From NCBI GenBank assembly GCA_913009685.1, contig CAJVXP010000017.1:1-46549 (forward strand): a stretch of DNA of 46,549 nucleotides. Reading direction: 5' to 3'. Origin of the DNA: an uncultured Bacteroidota bacterium (lineage in GTDB: Bacteria > Bacteroidota > Bacteroidia > Bacteroidales > F082). A program made the position numbers and the translations under genes. The notes below the pieces were generated by a model, which ran no database searches, was not told the origin of the DNA, and saw nothing but the letters and a program-made list of their open reading frames with translations. Within the stretch, counting starts at the first letter, position 1. Every line of letters begins with the position of its first letter. Shown here piece by piece: positions 40,081-46,549 of this stretch.

Positions 40081-40338
40081 AGAAATAAAGCTCTGAATAT
40101 CATTAGTACTCCTGGCGCCCATTATTAGTATTTTTATATTAATATTCGTCTGTTTTTTGGCAGAAAATCACCTTGCCAGAAAGAGGCGAGGCAGGCAAAT
40201 AACAAATTCGAAAAAACCAATTTTCAAACAGAAACCTAATTGTTTGGTATTTTGATATTAATGATTAGAATTTATTTTGATTTTGTGGTTTGGGAATTGT
40301 CTTTTCCGGTTTATCCGGGTTAGGGTTTGATAAACTTA

Positions 40339-40363
40339 TTTCGTAACAATACCTAAGCCAATC
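40339..40363 (+). repeat. short dispersed repeat, copy 2
   Basis: It matches 29884-29909 at about 23 positions with one gap. It lies next to the 3' end of hflX. Confidence 0.55.
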
Positions 40364-40376
40364 AGTGTGCTTGCGA

Positions 40377-41573
40377 TTAGTACAGGAAATTATTATAAGG
40401 ATAACGCACAGCGTGCACAGCGCGGATATGGTCGTACAGCAGTTTTTTAAATTCGGGATAGTTTTCCTTTGTTTTGGCCGAAAGAAAGATGCAAGGCTGG
40501 TTTTCGCGCGACATCCATGTAGCTTTCAGCTCGTCGAGACTTATGTTTTCGCGGATTGGTTCCGTCAGGTCATCTTCCTCTTTGCGGACAAACCGAAAAG
40601 CATCAATTTTATTGAAAACCATAATGACATCTTTGTCGCCGGCGCCAATTTCCGTTAGTGTTTCATTAACGGTTTTTATCTGGTCTTCAAATTCGGGATG
40701 CGAAATATCAATCACATGAATTAAAATGTCCGACTCGCGTACTTCGTCCAGCGTTGATTTGAACGATTCGATTAGTGCGGTGGGGAGTTTACGAATAAAA
40801 CCCACTGTATCAGATAAAAGAAATGGCAGGTTTTCGATGACTACCTTTCGTACGGTAGTGTCGAGCGTAGCAAAAAGTTTGTTTTCCGCCAGAATATCCG
40901 ACTTACTCAGCAGGTTCATCAGCGTTGATTTCCCTACATTGGTATAGCCCACCAGCGCTATCCGCACAAGCTTTCCGCGATTTTTCCGTTGGGTAGCTTT
41001 TTGTTTGTCGATCTCTTGCAGCCGTTTTTTCAGCAGGCTGATTTTATCGCGGATGATACGCCGGTCTGTCTCAATTTCCGACTCTCCGGGACCGCGCAGG
41101 CCGATGCCGCCGCGTTGCCGTTCGAGGTGAGTCCACATGCGGGTCAGCCGCGGCAAAAGGTATTGGTATTGTGCCAGTTCGACCTGCACTTTAGCGTGTG
41201 CCGTCTGTGCCCGCCTGGCAAAAATGTCGAGAATCAGGTTGGTGCGGTCAAGGATTTTACATTCAAGCACTTTTTCTATGTTCCGCAACTGCGAAGGCCC
41301 CAGCTCGTCATCAAAAACCACTAAATCAACATCTTCTGCTTTTACATACTGAAAAATCTCTTCTAACTTTCCTGAGCCCACATAGGTCTGCGGATTGGGA
41401 TAATTCAGTTTTTGGACAAAGCGTTTTTTGACCACTCCGCCGGCAGTCTCCACCAGAAAATCCAGTTCGTTAAGGTACTCCTCAACTTTCTCTTTGTTTT
41501 GCGCCGGCGTCACCAAGCCGATCAGTACCGCTCTTTCCGGCCGGTCATCCGGCTTTTTTTCTTTTTCTATCAT
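40377..41573 (-). CDS. hflX: GTPase HflX
   Basis: This 398-residue protein has the HflX N-terminal domain (NPQTYVGSGKLEEI, about 60-73), a Gly-rich linker (QRGGIGLRGPGESEIETDRR, about 153-172) and a G domain with GYTNVGKST (P-loop), DTVGF (G3) and NKID (G4). HflX binds the 50S ribosomal subunit and splits stalled or hibernating ribosomes. ATG 41573 follows a TATCTTTG box by 19 bases. It is the third gene on the minus strand after the two-component pair but has its own box. Confidence 0.95.
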   Translation of the reverse strand: MIEKEKKPDDRPERAVLIGLVTPAQNKEKVEEYLNELDFLVETAGGVVKKRFVQKLNYPNPQTYVGSGKLEEIFQYVKAEDVDLVVFDDELGPSQLRNIEKVLECKILDRTNLILDIFARRAQTAHAKVQVELAQYQYLLPRLTRMWTHLERQRGGIGLRGPGESEIETDRRIIRDKISLLKKRLQEIDKQKATQRKNRGKLVRIALVGYTNVGKSTLMNLLSKSDILAENKLFATLDTTVRKVVIENLPFLLSDTVGFIRKLPTALIESFKSTLDEVRESDILIHVIDISHPEFEDQIKTVNETLTEIGAGDKDVIMVFNKIDAFRFVRKEEDDLTEPIRENISLDELKATWMSRENQPCIFLSAKTKENYPEFKKLLYDHIRAVHAVRYPYNNFLY

Positions 41574-41592
41574 AAGTCATTGCTTCGCCGGG

Positions 41593-41600
41593 CAAAGATA
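41593..41600 (-). promoter_or_regulatory. minus-7 box TATCTTTG for hflX
   Basis: An exact TAnnTTTG match on the minus strand, 19 bases before ATG 41573, in the 44-bp gap after the histidine-kinase gene. Confidence 0.42.
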
Positions 41601-41617
41601 AGCATTTGAGATAGTTG

Positions 41618-42658
41618 TTAATCTTTTTTCAGAGTAAACGAAAAAGTTGTCCCTTTTTCGGGTTTGCTGCGCACGGTAATGCTTTGCCTGTGGGCTTCGA
41701 TGATGTGTTTGACGATGGCAAGTCCCAAACCGGTGCCGCCTTTCTCGCGTGAACGGCTTTTGTCAACGCGGTAAAAACGTTCAAAGATACGAGGGAGATT
41801 TTCTTCCGAAATCCCAATGCCATTGTCGCTCACTTCAATAAGGATATTGTCATGAAAATCGTAAAAAGAGATAACTATCCGCCCACCTTCCGTTCGTCCG
41901 TAGTGGATAGCGTTGTCCACCAGGTTAATAAGCACCTGACGAATACGCGTTTTGTCCGCGCGCACATTGATGCGGCTGTTTTCAGCCTCTTTAATAATAA
42001 TTTGTGTATTGTTTTTTTCAGCTTTAATTTCCAGAAACTCACGCACTTCACGACAAAGCTCATTGATGTTAAAAACCGTTTCGTTCAGGTTCATTACCCC
42101 CGATTCAAATTTTGAAATCTCTTCGAGGTCCTGTACGATGACAATCATTCTGTCCACACTCTTTGCTGACTTTTCCAGAAACTTTTTGTTAATTTTTTTG
42201 TCTTTCAAACCGCCATCGAGCAGCGTGAGAATATATCCCTGAATGTTGAAAATCGGGGTCTTCAGCTCATGCGAAACGTTGCCGAGAAACTCACGGCGAT
42301 AGTCAGCCATTTTTTGTAATTCATCAATTTTCTGCTGCTGCTCGTCATGCCATTCCAAGACAACCTGATTCACCATGCTCAAAATATCTTCCGGATTTTT
42401 GTCTGCGTGTTGTCCCTGTTTTATTTCATTCCATTTTCCGATGGTTTTATAGATAACTTTCAGCCGGTTATAGATAAACCTGTTCAGTGAATAGTAAAGC
42501 GTTACATAAGAAGCAGCAAAAATCAGCACGCTACCCGCAGCAATCGGAAACAGATGATAAGACGTACCGAAATAGGCCATTCCGAGGCAAACGGCCACAA
42601 AAACCAAAGTTATGATGCCGGCATTCAACAAAGCTACATTGCGGGGAGCATGTTTCAT
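41618..42658 (-). CDS. sensor histidine kinase (PhoR-like)
   Basis: This 346-residue protein has two membrane segments close together (about 8-32 and 36-58) with almost no periplasmic loop, so it may sense within the membrane or through partners. HisKA carries NVSHELKTPIFNIQGYIL (phospho-acceptor His about 125). The ATPase domain shows INLVDNAIHYG (N box), VSDNGIGI (G1) and GGTGLGLAIVKHI (G2). The response regulator gene ends three bases before its start, so they form one operon. PhoR of phosphate control is a close relative in form, but the signal is not known. Confidence 0.93.
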   Translation of the reverse strand: MKHAPRNVALLNAGIITLVFVAVCLGMAYFGTSYHLFPIAAGSVLIFAASYVTLYYSLNRFIYNRLKVIYKTIGKWNEIKQGQHADKNPEDILSMVNQVVLEWHDEQQQKIDELQKMADYRREFLGNVSHELKTPIFNIQGYILTLLDGGLKDKKINKKFLEKSAKSVDRMIVIVQDLEEISKFESGVMNLNETVFNINELCREVREFLEIKAEKNNTQIIIKEAENSRINVRADKTRIRQVLINLVDNAIHYGRTEGGRIVISFYDFHDNILIEVSDNGIGISEENLPRIFERFYRVDKSRSREKGGTGLGLAIVKHIIEAHRQSITVRSKPEKGTTFSFTLKKD

Positions 42659-42661
42659 GGA

Positions 42662-43360
42662 TTATTCTACAAATTTATAGCCAACACCCTTGATAGTTAT
42701 TATGTTGTCCAAACCGACTTTTTCACGAATTTTCCGGATGTGCACATCAATGGTCCGGCTTCCCACAACGACATCATCGCCCCATATTTCATGGAAAATC
42801 TCTTCACGGCGGAAAACTTTATTGGGTTTGGAGGCCAGTAAATAGAGCACACCAAATTCTTTTCTCGGCAAAGAGATGGTTTCATCCCCTTTGTTAACCA
42901 CATAACGCTGCGGGTCAATAGTGATGTTCCCTCTTTGGATGGTGGTATTCTCTTTGTCTGCTTTTTTAGAGCGCCGCAACAGGGCCATGATACGTTTTAT
43001 TAGCACCCGCGGCTTGATGGGCTTGGTAACATAATCGTCAGCTCCGGATTCAAATCCGGCAATTTGCGAGTAATCTTCCGAGCGGGCAGTAAGAAAAACG
43101 ATGAGCGTATTATCCAGTTTCGGGATTTTCCTGATTTGCTCCACCGCTGTCATCCCATCCATTTTCGGCATCATAATGTCCATCAAAATCAGATGAGGAA
43201 GTTCTTTTTTTGCTTTTTTGACTGCTTCTTCACCATCGAAAGCTACCACTACCTGGAAACCTTCTTTTTTTAGGTTGTAAGAGAGAAATTCAATGATATC
43301 TTCCTCATCGTCAACAAGAAGAATCTTATAATCGCTGTAGTCTGTTGTTTCCTTTTTCAT
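42662..43360 (-). CDS. OmpR/PhoB-family response regulator
   Basis: This 232-residue protein starts at ATG 43360 (MKKETTDYSDYKILLVDDEED); an upstream in-frame start at 43390 is less likely. The receiver domain has DDEED near the start, the phospho-acceptor Asp in LILMDIMMPKMDG (about 62), and FLTARS and TKPIKP. The C-terminal winged helix is GSRTIDVHIRKIREKVG...IKGVGYKFVE. It regulates transcription together with the kinase encoded immediately downstream. A TATCTTTG box lies 83 bases upstream. Confidence 0.94.
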   Translation of the reverse strand: MKKETTDYSDYKILLVDDEEDIIEFLSYNLKKEGFQVVVAFDGEEAVKKAKKELPHLILMDIMMPKMDGMTAVEQIRKIPKLDNTLIVFLTARSEDYSQIAGFESGADDYVTKPIKPRVLIKRIMALLRRSKKADKENTTIQRGNITIDPQRYVVNKGDETISLPRKEFGVLYLLASKPNKVFRREEIFHEIWGDDVVVGSRTIDVHIRKIREKVGLDNIITIKGVGYKFVE

Positions 43361-43443
43361 TTTTTCAGTAGATGCTGCGAAGATGGACAATATTTGTAAA
43401 CCCTTAAAAAGGAGAATATTAAGTTTTAGTTAACTTTTATTGA

Positions 43444-43451
43444 CAAAGATA
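43444..43451 (-). promoter_or_regulatory. minus-7 box TATCTTTG for the two-component operon
   Basis: An exact TAnnTTTG match on the minus strand, 83 bases before ATG 43360. Confidence 0.42.
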
Positions 43452-43654
43452 CAACAAATCAAAAGATAATGGTTATGTGGTATTTGCCATTTTAAAATCA
43501 CAAATCCAAAAATCCAAATAAATACCAAATTCAAAAGGCCAATGTTCAAAACTATTCCGGAAACAGAACAAAAGAATAGATTATTCATCAGTCGTGAATA
43601 AAAGAACCGGCAGATTGTTTTTTGCGATTTCATTTAACAGAAGCCTTCTCTTGC

Positions 43655-43674
43655 TTACTTACTTACTTACTTAC
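43655..43674. repeat. (TTAC)x5 tetranucleotide repeat
   Basis: Five perfect TTAC units, preceded by TTGC. The tract lies 30 bp past the queG stop, outside coding sequence, so changes in copy number should be silent for protein. Confidence 0.85.
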
Positions 43675-43704
43675 TCATACAGACCGGCATTGAACCGAAA
43701 TAAA

Positions 43705-44655
43705 TTATGATGCTTCCGAAGACAGAAAATCAATATTTCTGCGAAGCTTTTTAAAACCCGTTCGTTCAACAGCAGTGCCTTTAAACAGTTTTTTAAAAGT
43801 CGGTTTGTTAAGGCTTTCCCAGCTGGTTTTTTGCATACTAACGAGAAGCTTCGAAGGTTCGAATGCGGGCTCATTATGTGGCCGGACATTCAGGTTCCAC
43901 GGACAGACATCCTGACAAATGTCGCAGCCGAAAATCCATTGTTTCCATTTTCCCTGGAATTCGTCCGGGATTTTTTCTCCGCGGTACTCGATGGTCAGGT
44001 ACGAAATGCATTTGCGGGCGTCCAATTCGAAAGCTGACAAAGCGCCCGTGGGACAGGCATCAATACACTGTGTGCAACTTCCGCAATAGTTTGCCACGGT
44101 TTCCGTGTCCGGCGTAAGTGCCAAATCCAGTATGATATGGCCGATAAAGAAAAACGAACCGCCTTTCCGGCTGATGAGCATGGTGTTTTTTCCTATAAAT
44201 CCCAGCCCGGCCCGCCATGCAGCCGCCCGGTCGAGCACCGGCGCCGAATCCACAAAGATCCGGGCTTCCCGCTTTTCTGTCAGAGCTTCAATTTTTTCAA
44301 GCAACAATGCCAGCTTTTGTTTTACAATGTAATGATAATCTTTGCCGTAAGCATATTTCGAGATTTTGTAATGGCCCTTTTCGGGTAGTTTGGCCGGTGG
44401 GAAATAATTGAAAAGTACCGAGATAACCGACCGGGCATTTTCCACCAGCCTGGAGGCATCGTAACGTTTTTCGCGGTTTCGTTCCAGATATTGCATGTCG
44501 CCCTGCATACCTTTTTTGAGCCAGTTTTCCACGTGTTCTGCATCCTCATTCAGGAAGCCGGCTTTGGAAATGCCACAGGCAAAAAATCCCAGCTTTTTCG
44601 CTTCCGTTTTTATCCGGTCATTCAGTTGTTCTCTTTGCAGAGCGTGGATAGGCAT
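43705..44655 (-). CDS. queG: epoxyqueuosine reductase QueG
   Basis: This 316-residue protein shows cobalamin-dependent QueG features: GFFACGISKAGFLNEDAEHV at the N-terminus, FVDSAPVLDRAAAWRAGLGF (about 134-153) and GKNTMLISRKGGSFFFIG. Two 4Fe-4S clusters are marked by CGSCTQCIDACPTGAL and CDICQDVCPWN. It reduces epoxyqueuosine to queuosine in tRNA. With MnmA 33 bp upstream on the same strand, and DusB elsewhere, three tRNA-modification genes occur in this window. Length is slightly shorter than in proteobacterial QueG, as usual for Bacteroidota. Confidence 0.95.
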   Translation of the reverse strand: MPIHALQREQLNDRIKTEAKKLGFFACGISKAGFLNEDAEHVENWLKKGMQGDMQYLERNREKRYDASRLVENARSVISVLFNYFPPAKLPEKGHYKISKYAYGKDYHYIVKQKLALLLEKIEALTEKREARIFVDSAPVLDRAAAWRAGLGFIGKNTMLISRKGGSFFFIGHIILDLALTPDTETVANYCGSCTQCIDACPTGALSAFELDARKCISYLTIEYRGEKIPDEFQGKWKQWIFGCDICQDVCPWNLNVRPHNEPAFEPSKLLVSMQKTSWESLNKPTFKKLFKGTAVERTGFKKLRRNIDFLSSEAS

Positions 44656-44688
44656 AAACTCAAATTTTTGATACGGAAAACAGGGCTG

Positions 44689-45765
44689 TCAGTCTGCCTT
44701 TTGGCCAATAATGCTGCTACCGATACAGGTTTTTTCGTCCCGGTCGTAAATCACGGCAAACTGTCCCGGTGCAATGCCCGAAATCTTTTTACCGGAATTA
44801 ATCCGCAATCCTTTTTCATCGCGCAGCAGCTCTCCGGCAGTAAATTCCGGCTGATGTCTGATTTTAAATTTTATTTCTTTTAAAGCGGAATAGTCGTGGT
44901 TGGGATTTAAAAAGTGAAGATTTTCCAGCCAGACCGTGTCGCCATATTGGCTTATGGGGTCGTAACCATTGGAGACATAGATGATATTTTTTTTCGTATC
45001 CTTTTTCACAACAAACCAGGGGCCGCCGCCGAGTCGCAAACCGCGCCGCTGCCCAATGGTATGAAACCAGAATCCTTTGTGCTCGCCAAGCACTTTTCCG
45101 GTTTCCAGCTCGATAATTTCGCCCGGTTGTTCGCCCACATATTTCCGGATAAAATCGGTGTAATTGATTTTCCCGAGAAAGCAGATCCCCTGACTATCCG
45201 GACGATGAGCGCTGGGAAGGTTCATCTCTTCGGCAATACGGCGCACCTCTTTTTTCTGTAACCGGCCAATGGGAAACATGGCTTTTTCCAACTGGTCATG
45301 CGAAATTTGTCCCAGAAAATAAGTCTGGTCTTTCACGCGGTCAGCAGCAGTGCCAAGAAAAGCGCCTTCTTCCGTTTCGTAACGTGTGGCGTAATGACCG
45401 GTGGCAATACGATCGAAGTCTTTACCGTGCCGGTCGTTGAAAGCGCCAAATTTGATAAGCAGGTTGCACATCACATCCGGGTTAGGCGTAAGTCCCTGCT
45501 TTACACTCTTCATGGTGTATTTTACCACCGTTGACCAGTATTCTTTTTGCAAATCGACCACATCAAACCGGCAGCCGTACTTTTTGGCAATCCAGGTGGT
45601 AATTTCAATATCTTCTTCCGCCGGGCAGTCCGTAAAAGCCGGCTCATCTTCCATACCGATACGGATGTAAAAAATGTGCGGGTCGTAGCCCTGCTCTTTC
45701 AGCAAAGGAACACAAACCGAACTGTCCACACCACCCGAAACCAAGGCCGCAATCTTCATAATCAT
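44689..45765 (-). CDS. mnmA: tRNA-specific 2-thiouridylase MnmA
   Basis: This is a 358-residue PP-loop ATPase. IAALVSGGVDSSVCVPLLKE (about 5-24) is the SGGxDS pyrophosphatase loop. TPNPDVMCNLLIKFG (about 93-107) holds the first catalytic Cys, and RPDSQGICFLGKINY the second. The C-terminal domain has the barrel motif KIRHQ. It thiolates U34 of tRNAs for Glu, Gln and Lys. An alternative ATG at 45759 is two codons in and equally possible. It diverges from the glycosyltransferase gene at the right edge. Confidence 0.95.
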   Translation of the reverse strand: MIMKIAALVSGGVDSSVCVPLLKEQGYDPHIFYIRIGMEDEPAFTDCPAEEDIEITTWIAKKYGCRFDVVDLQKEYWSTVVKYTMKSVKQGLTPNPDVMCNLLIKFGAFNDRHGKDFDRIATGHYATRYETEEGAFLGTAADRVKDQTYFLGQISHDQLEKAMFPIGRLQKKEVRRIAEEMNLPSAHRPDSQGICFLGKINYTDFIRKYVGEQPGEIIELETGKVLGEHKGFWFHTIGQRRGLRLGGGPWFVVKKDTKKNIIYVSNGYDPISQYGDTVWLENLHFLNPNHDYSALKEIKFKIRHQPEFTAGELLRDEKGLRINSGKKISGIAPGQFAVIYDRDEKTCIGSSIIGQKAD

Positions 45766-45852
45766 TCTTCATTAAAATCCGCTGCAAAGGTCGGAAAAAA
45801 CAAGGATATATAATTTTCCAAATTATTTCATGTTGTGTTCCTGACAATTTTC

Positions 45853-45860
45853 TATTTTTG
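45853..45860 (+). promoter_or_regulatory. minus-7 box TATTTTTG before the right-edge glycosyltransferase
   Basis: An exact TAnnTTTG match, nine bases before ATG 45870. A TTG at 45833-45835 precedes it by 17 bases, slightly short of the usual 19-21. Confidence 0.42.
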
Positions 45861-45869
45861 ATTTTATAT

Positions 45870-46549
45870 ATGGAGAAATTATCAGCTGTTATTATTGCCT
45901 TAAATGAGGAGAAAAATCTTGCCCGGTGTTTACCCCCGTTAAAACGTGTGGCTGACGAAATTGTGGTAATTGATTCTTTTTCGACGGACGGCACCCTGGA
46001 GGTTTGCCGGCAGATGGGAGTCCGGGTGGTTCAGCACGCTTTTGTAGATTATGTCGGGCAACACCGTTTTGCAGATACACAGGCAACGTACGATTTAATT
46101 CTTTCGATTGATGCGGATGAGGTACTTTCTGAAAAGCTGATATCTTCCATTAACGAAGTAAAAAAAAACCGGCAATTTGATGGCTATTTCATGAACCGCA
46201 TGGCCAATTACTGCGGAAAATGGATTCACCATTCGGGATGGTATCCCGACCGTAAACTGCGCCTGTTTGATGTCCGCAAAGGTCGATGGGCAGGACTCAA
46301 TCCACACGATGTTTTTATTATGAAGGCGGACTCCGTTGTAAAACATCTGAAAGGCAACCTTTTACATTACAGTTACTACTCTATCGAAGAACATTACCGG
46401 CAGGCAGAACACTTTAGTACCCTGTCGGCAGAGGCAAAATTTGAAAAAGGGAAAAAGGCATCACTCATTAAAGTCTGGCTCAGCCCGGTGGTGAAATTTT
46501 TGAAATGTTACCTCCTTCAACGTGGGTTTCTGGATGGAAGTGCCGGGTG
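45870..46549 (+). CDS. GT2 glycosyltransferase (WaaE/KdtX-like), 3'-truncated by the window edge
   Basis: The frame opens at ATG 45870 (MEKLSAVIIALNEEKNLARC) and stays open to the last base, giving 226 residues. IIALNEEKNL, VIDSFSTDGTLEV and LSIDADEVLSE (the DXD equivalent) mark the GT-A fold. The later FMNRMANYCGKWIHHSGWYP and KLRLFD with YSYYSIEEHYRQAEHFS fit the KdtX/WaaE-type branch that adds a sugar, often glucose, to the LPS inner core. It suggests another envelope-glycan gene set begins beyond the window. Confidence 0.9.
   Translation, partial: MEKLSAVIIALNEEKNLARCLPPLKRVADEIVVIDSFSTDGTLEVCRQMGVRVVQHAFVDYVGQHRFADTQATYDLILSIDADEVLSEKLISSINEVKKNRQFDGYFMNRMANYCGKWIHHSGWYPDRKLRLFDVRKGRWAGLNPHDVFIMKADSVVKHLKGNLLHYSYYSIEEHYRQAEHFSTLSAEAKFEKGKKASLIKVWLSPVVKFLKCYLLQRGFLDGSAG

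Larger units (their letters stand above)
40052..40376. other. 325-bp spacer with promoter box and short repeat
   Basis: No gene is seen. It contains the minus-strand box at 40073-40080 for the hydrolase gene and copy 2 of a short repeat at 40339-40363. The middle is AT-rich without palindromes longer than about 6 bp that I can see. Confidence 0.5.
43361..43704. other. 344-bp spacer with promoter box and tetranucleotide repeat
   Basis: No gene is supported. It contains the minus-strand TATCTTTG box (43444-43451), AT-rich sequence with repeated CCAAAT-like words around 43500-43535, and (TTAC)x5 at 43655-43674 next to the 3' end of queG. Confidence 0.5.

Overview
The window comes from a Bacteroidota chromosome, most likely in the Bacteroidales/Marinilabiliales range. 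The grounds are a type IX secretion C-terminal sorting domain, a UpxY-type antiterminator, repeated TAnnTTTG minus-7 promoter boxes close to start codons, almost no Shine-Dalgarno sequences, and many palindromic intergenic repeats. The species cannot be fixed from sequence alone.

Bases 1-18327 are a surface-polysaccharide (EPS/O-antigen-like) locus read mainly on the plus strand. In order it holds a truncated GT4, a Wzy-like polymerase, two GT2 enzymes, a GT4, a hexapeptide acyltransferase, a six-SLBB Wza-like exporter, a Wzz co-polymerase without kinase domain, a PglC-like phosphoglycosyl transferase, a DegT aminotransferase, a WbpM/PglF-like dehydratase, a Wzi/RemB-like outer-membrane barrel, a FemAB-like protein, an exosortase on the minus strand, and a polysaccharide deacetylase. 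The last three resemble the marker genes of XrtA/PEP-CTERM EPS loci. A possible exosortase substrate, a 73-residue protein with a signal peptide and a PEP-CTERM-like tail, lies 10 kb away at 27167-27388 beside a T9SS cargo protein. Polymer export, sortase-like processing and T9SS secretion may therefore meet at the same cell surface.

Bases 18400-21200 hold tRNA-Pro(CGG) with a terminator. Next to it is a duplicated 5' half of that tRNA, split by an 88-bp element made of two 37-nt hairpins. A LuxE-like acyl-protein synthetase, a structured GC-rich repeat, an 81-residue conserved protein and a lipoprotein follow.

Bases 21200-46549 are mostly housekeeping. They include a peptide ABC-transporter ATPase broken between its two nucleotide-binding domains at a G GGA AAA sequence, with a damaged second Walker A. 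They also include RNase R, a CPBP protease, DusB, the exosortase-substrate candidate with the T9SS protein, RNase H, an M1-like peptidase and Kbl. AcpS, CvpA, UpxY, a nitroreductase, Lnt, an alpha/beta hydrolase, HflX, a PhoR/PhoB-like pair, QueG and MnmA complete the set. A GT2 gene runs off the right end.

Calls rest on motif recognition, gene order and hand-read palindromes; no database search was run.
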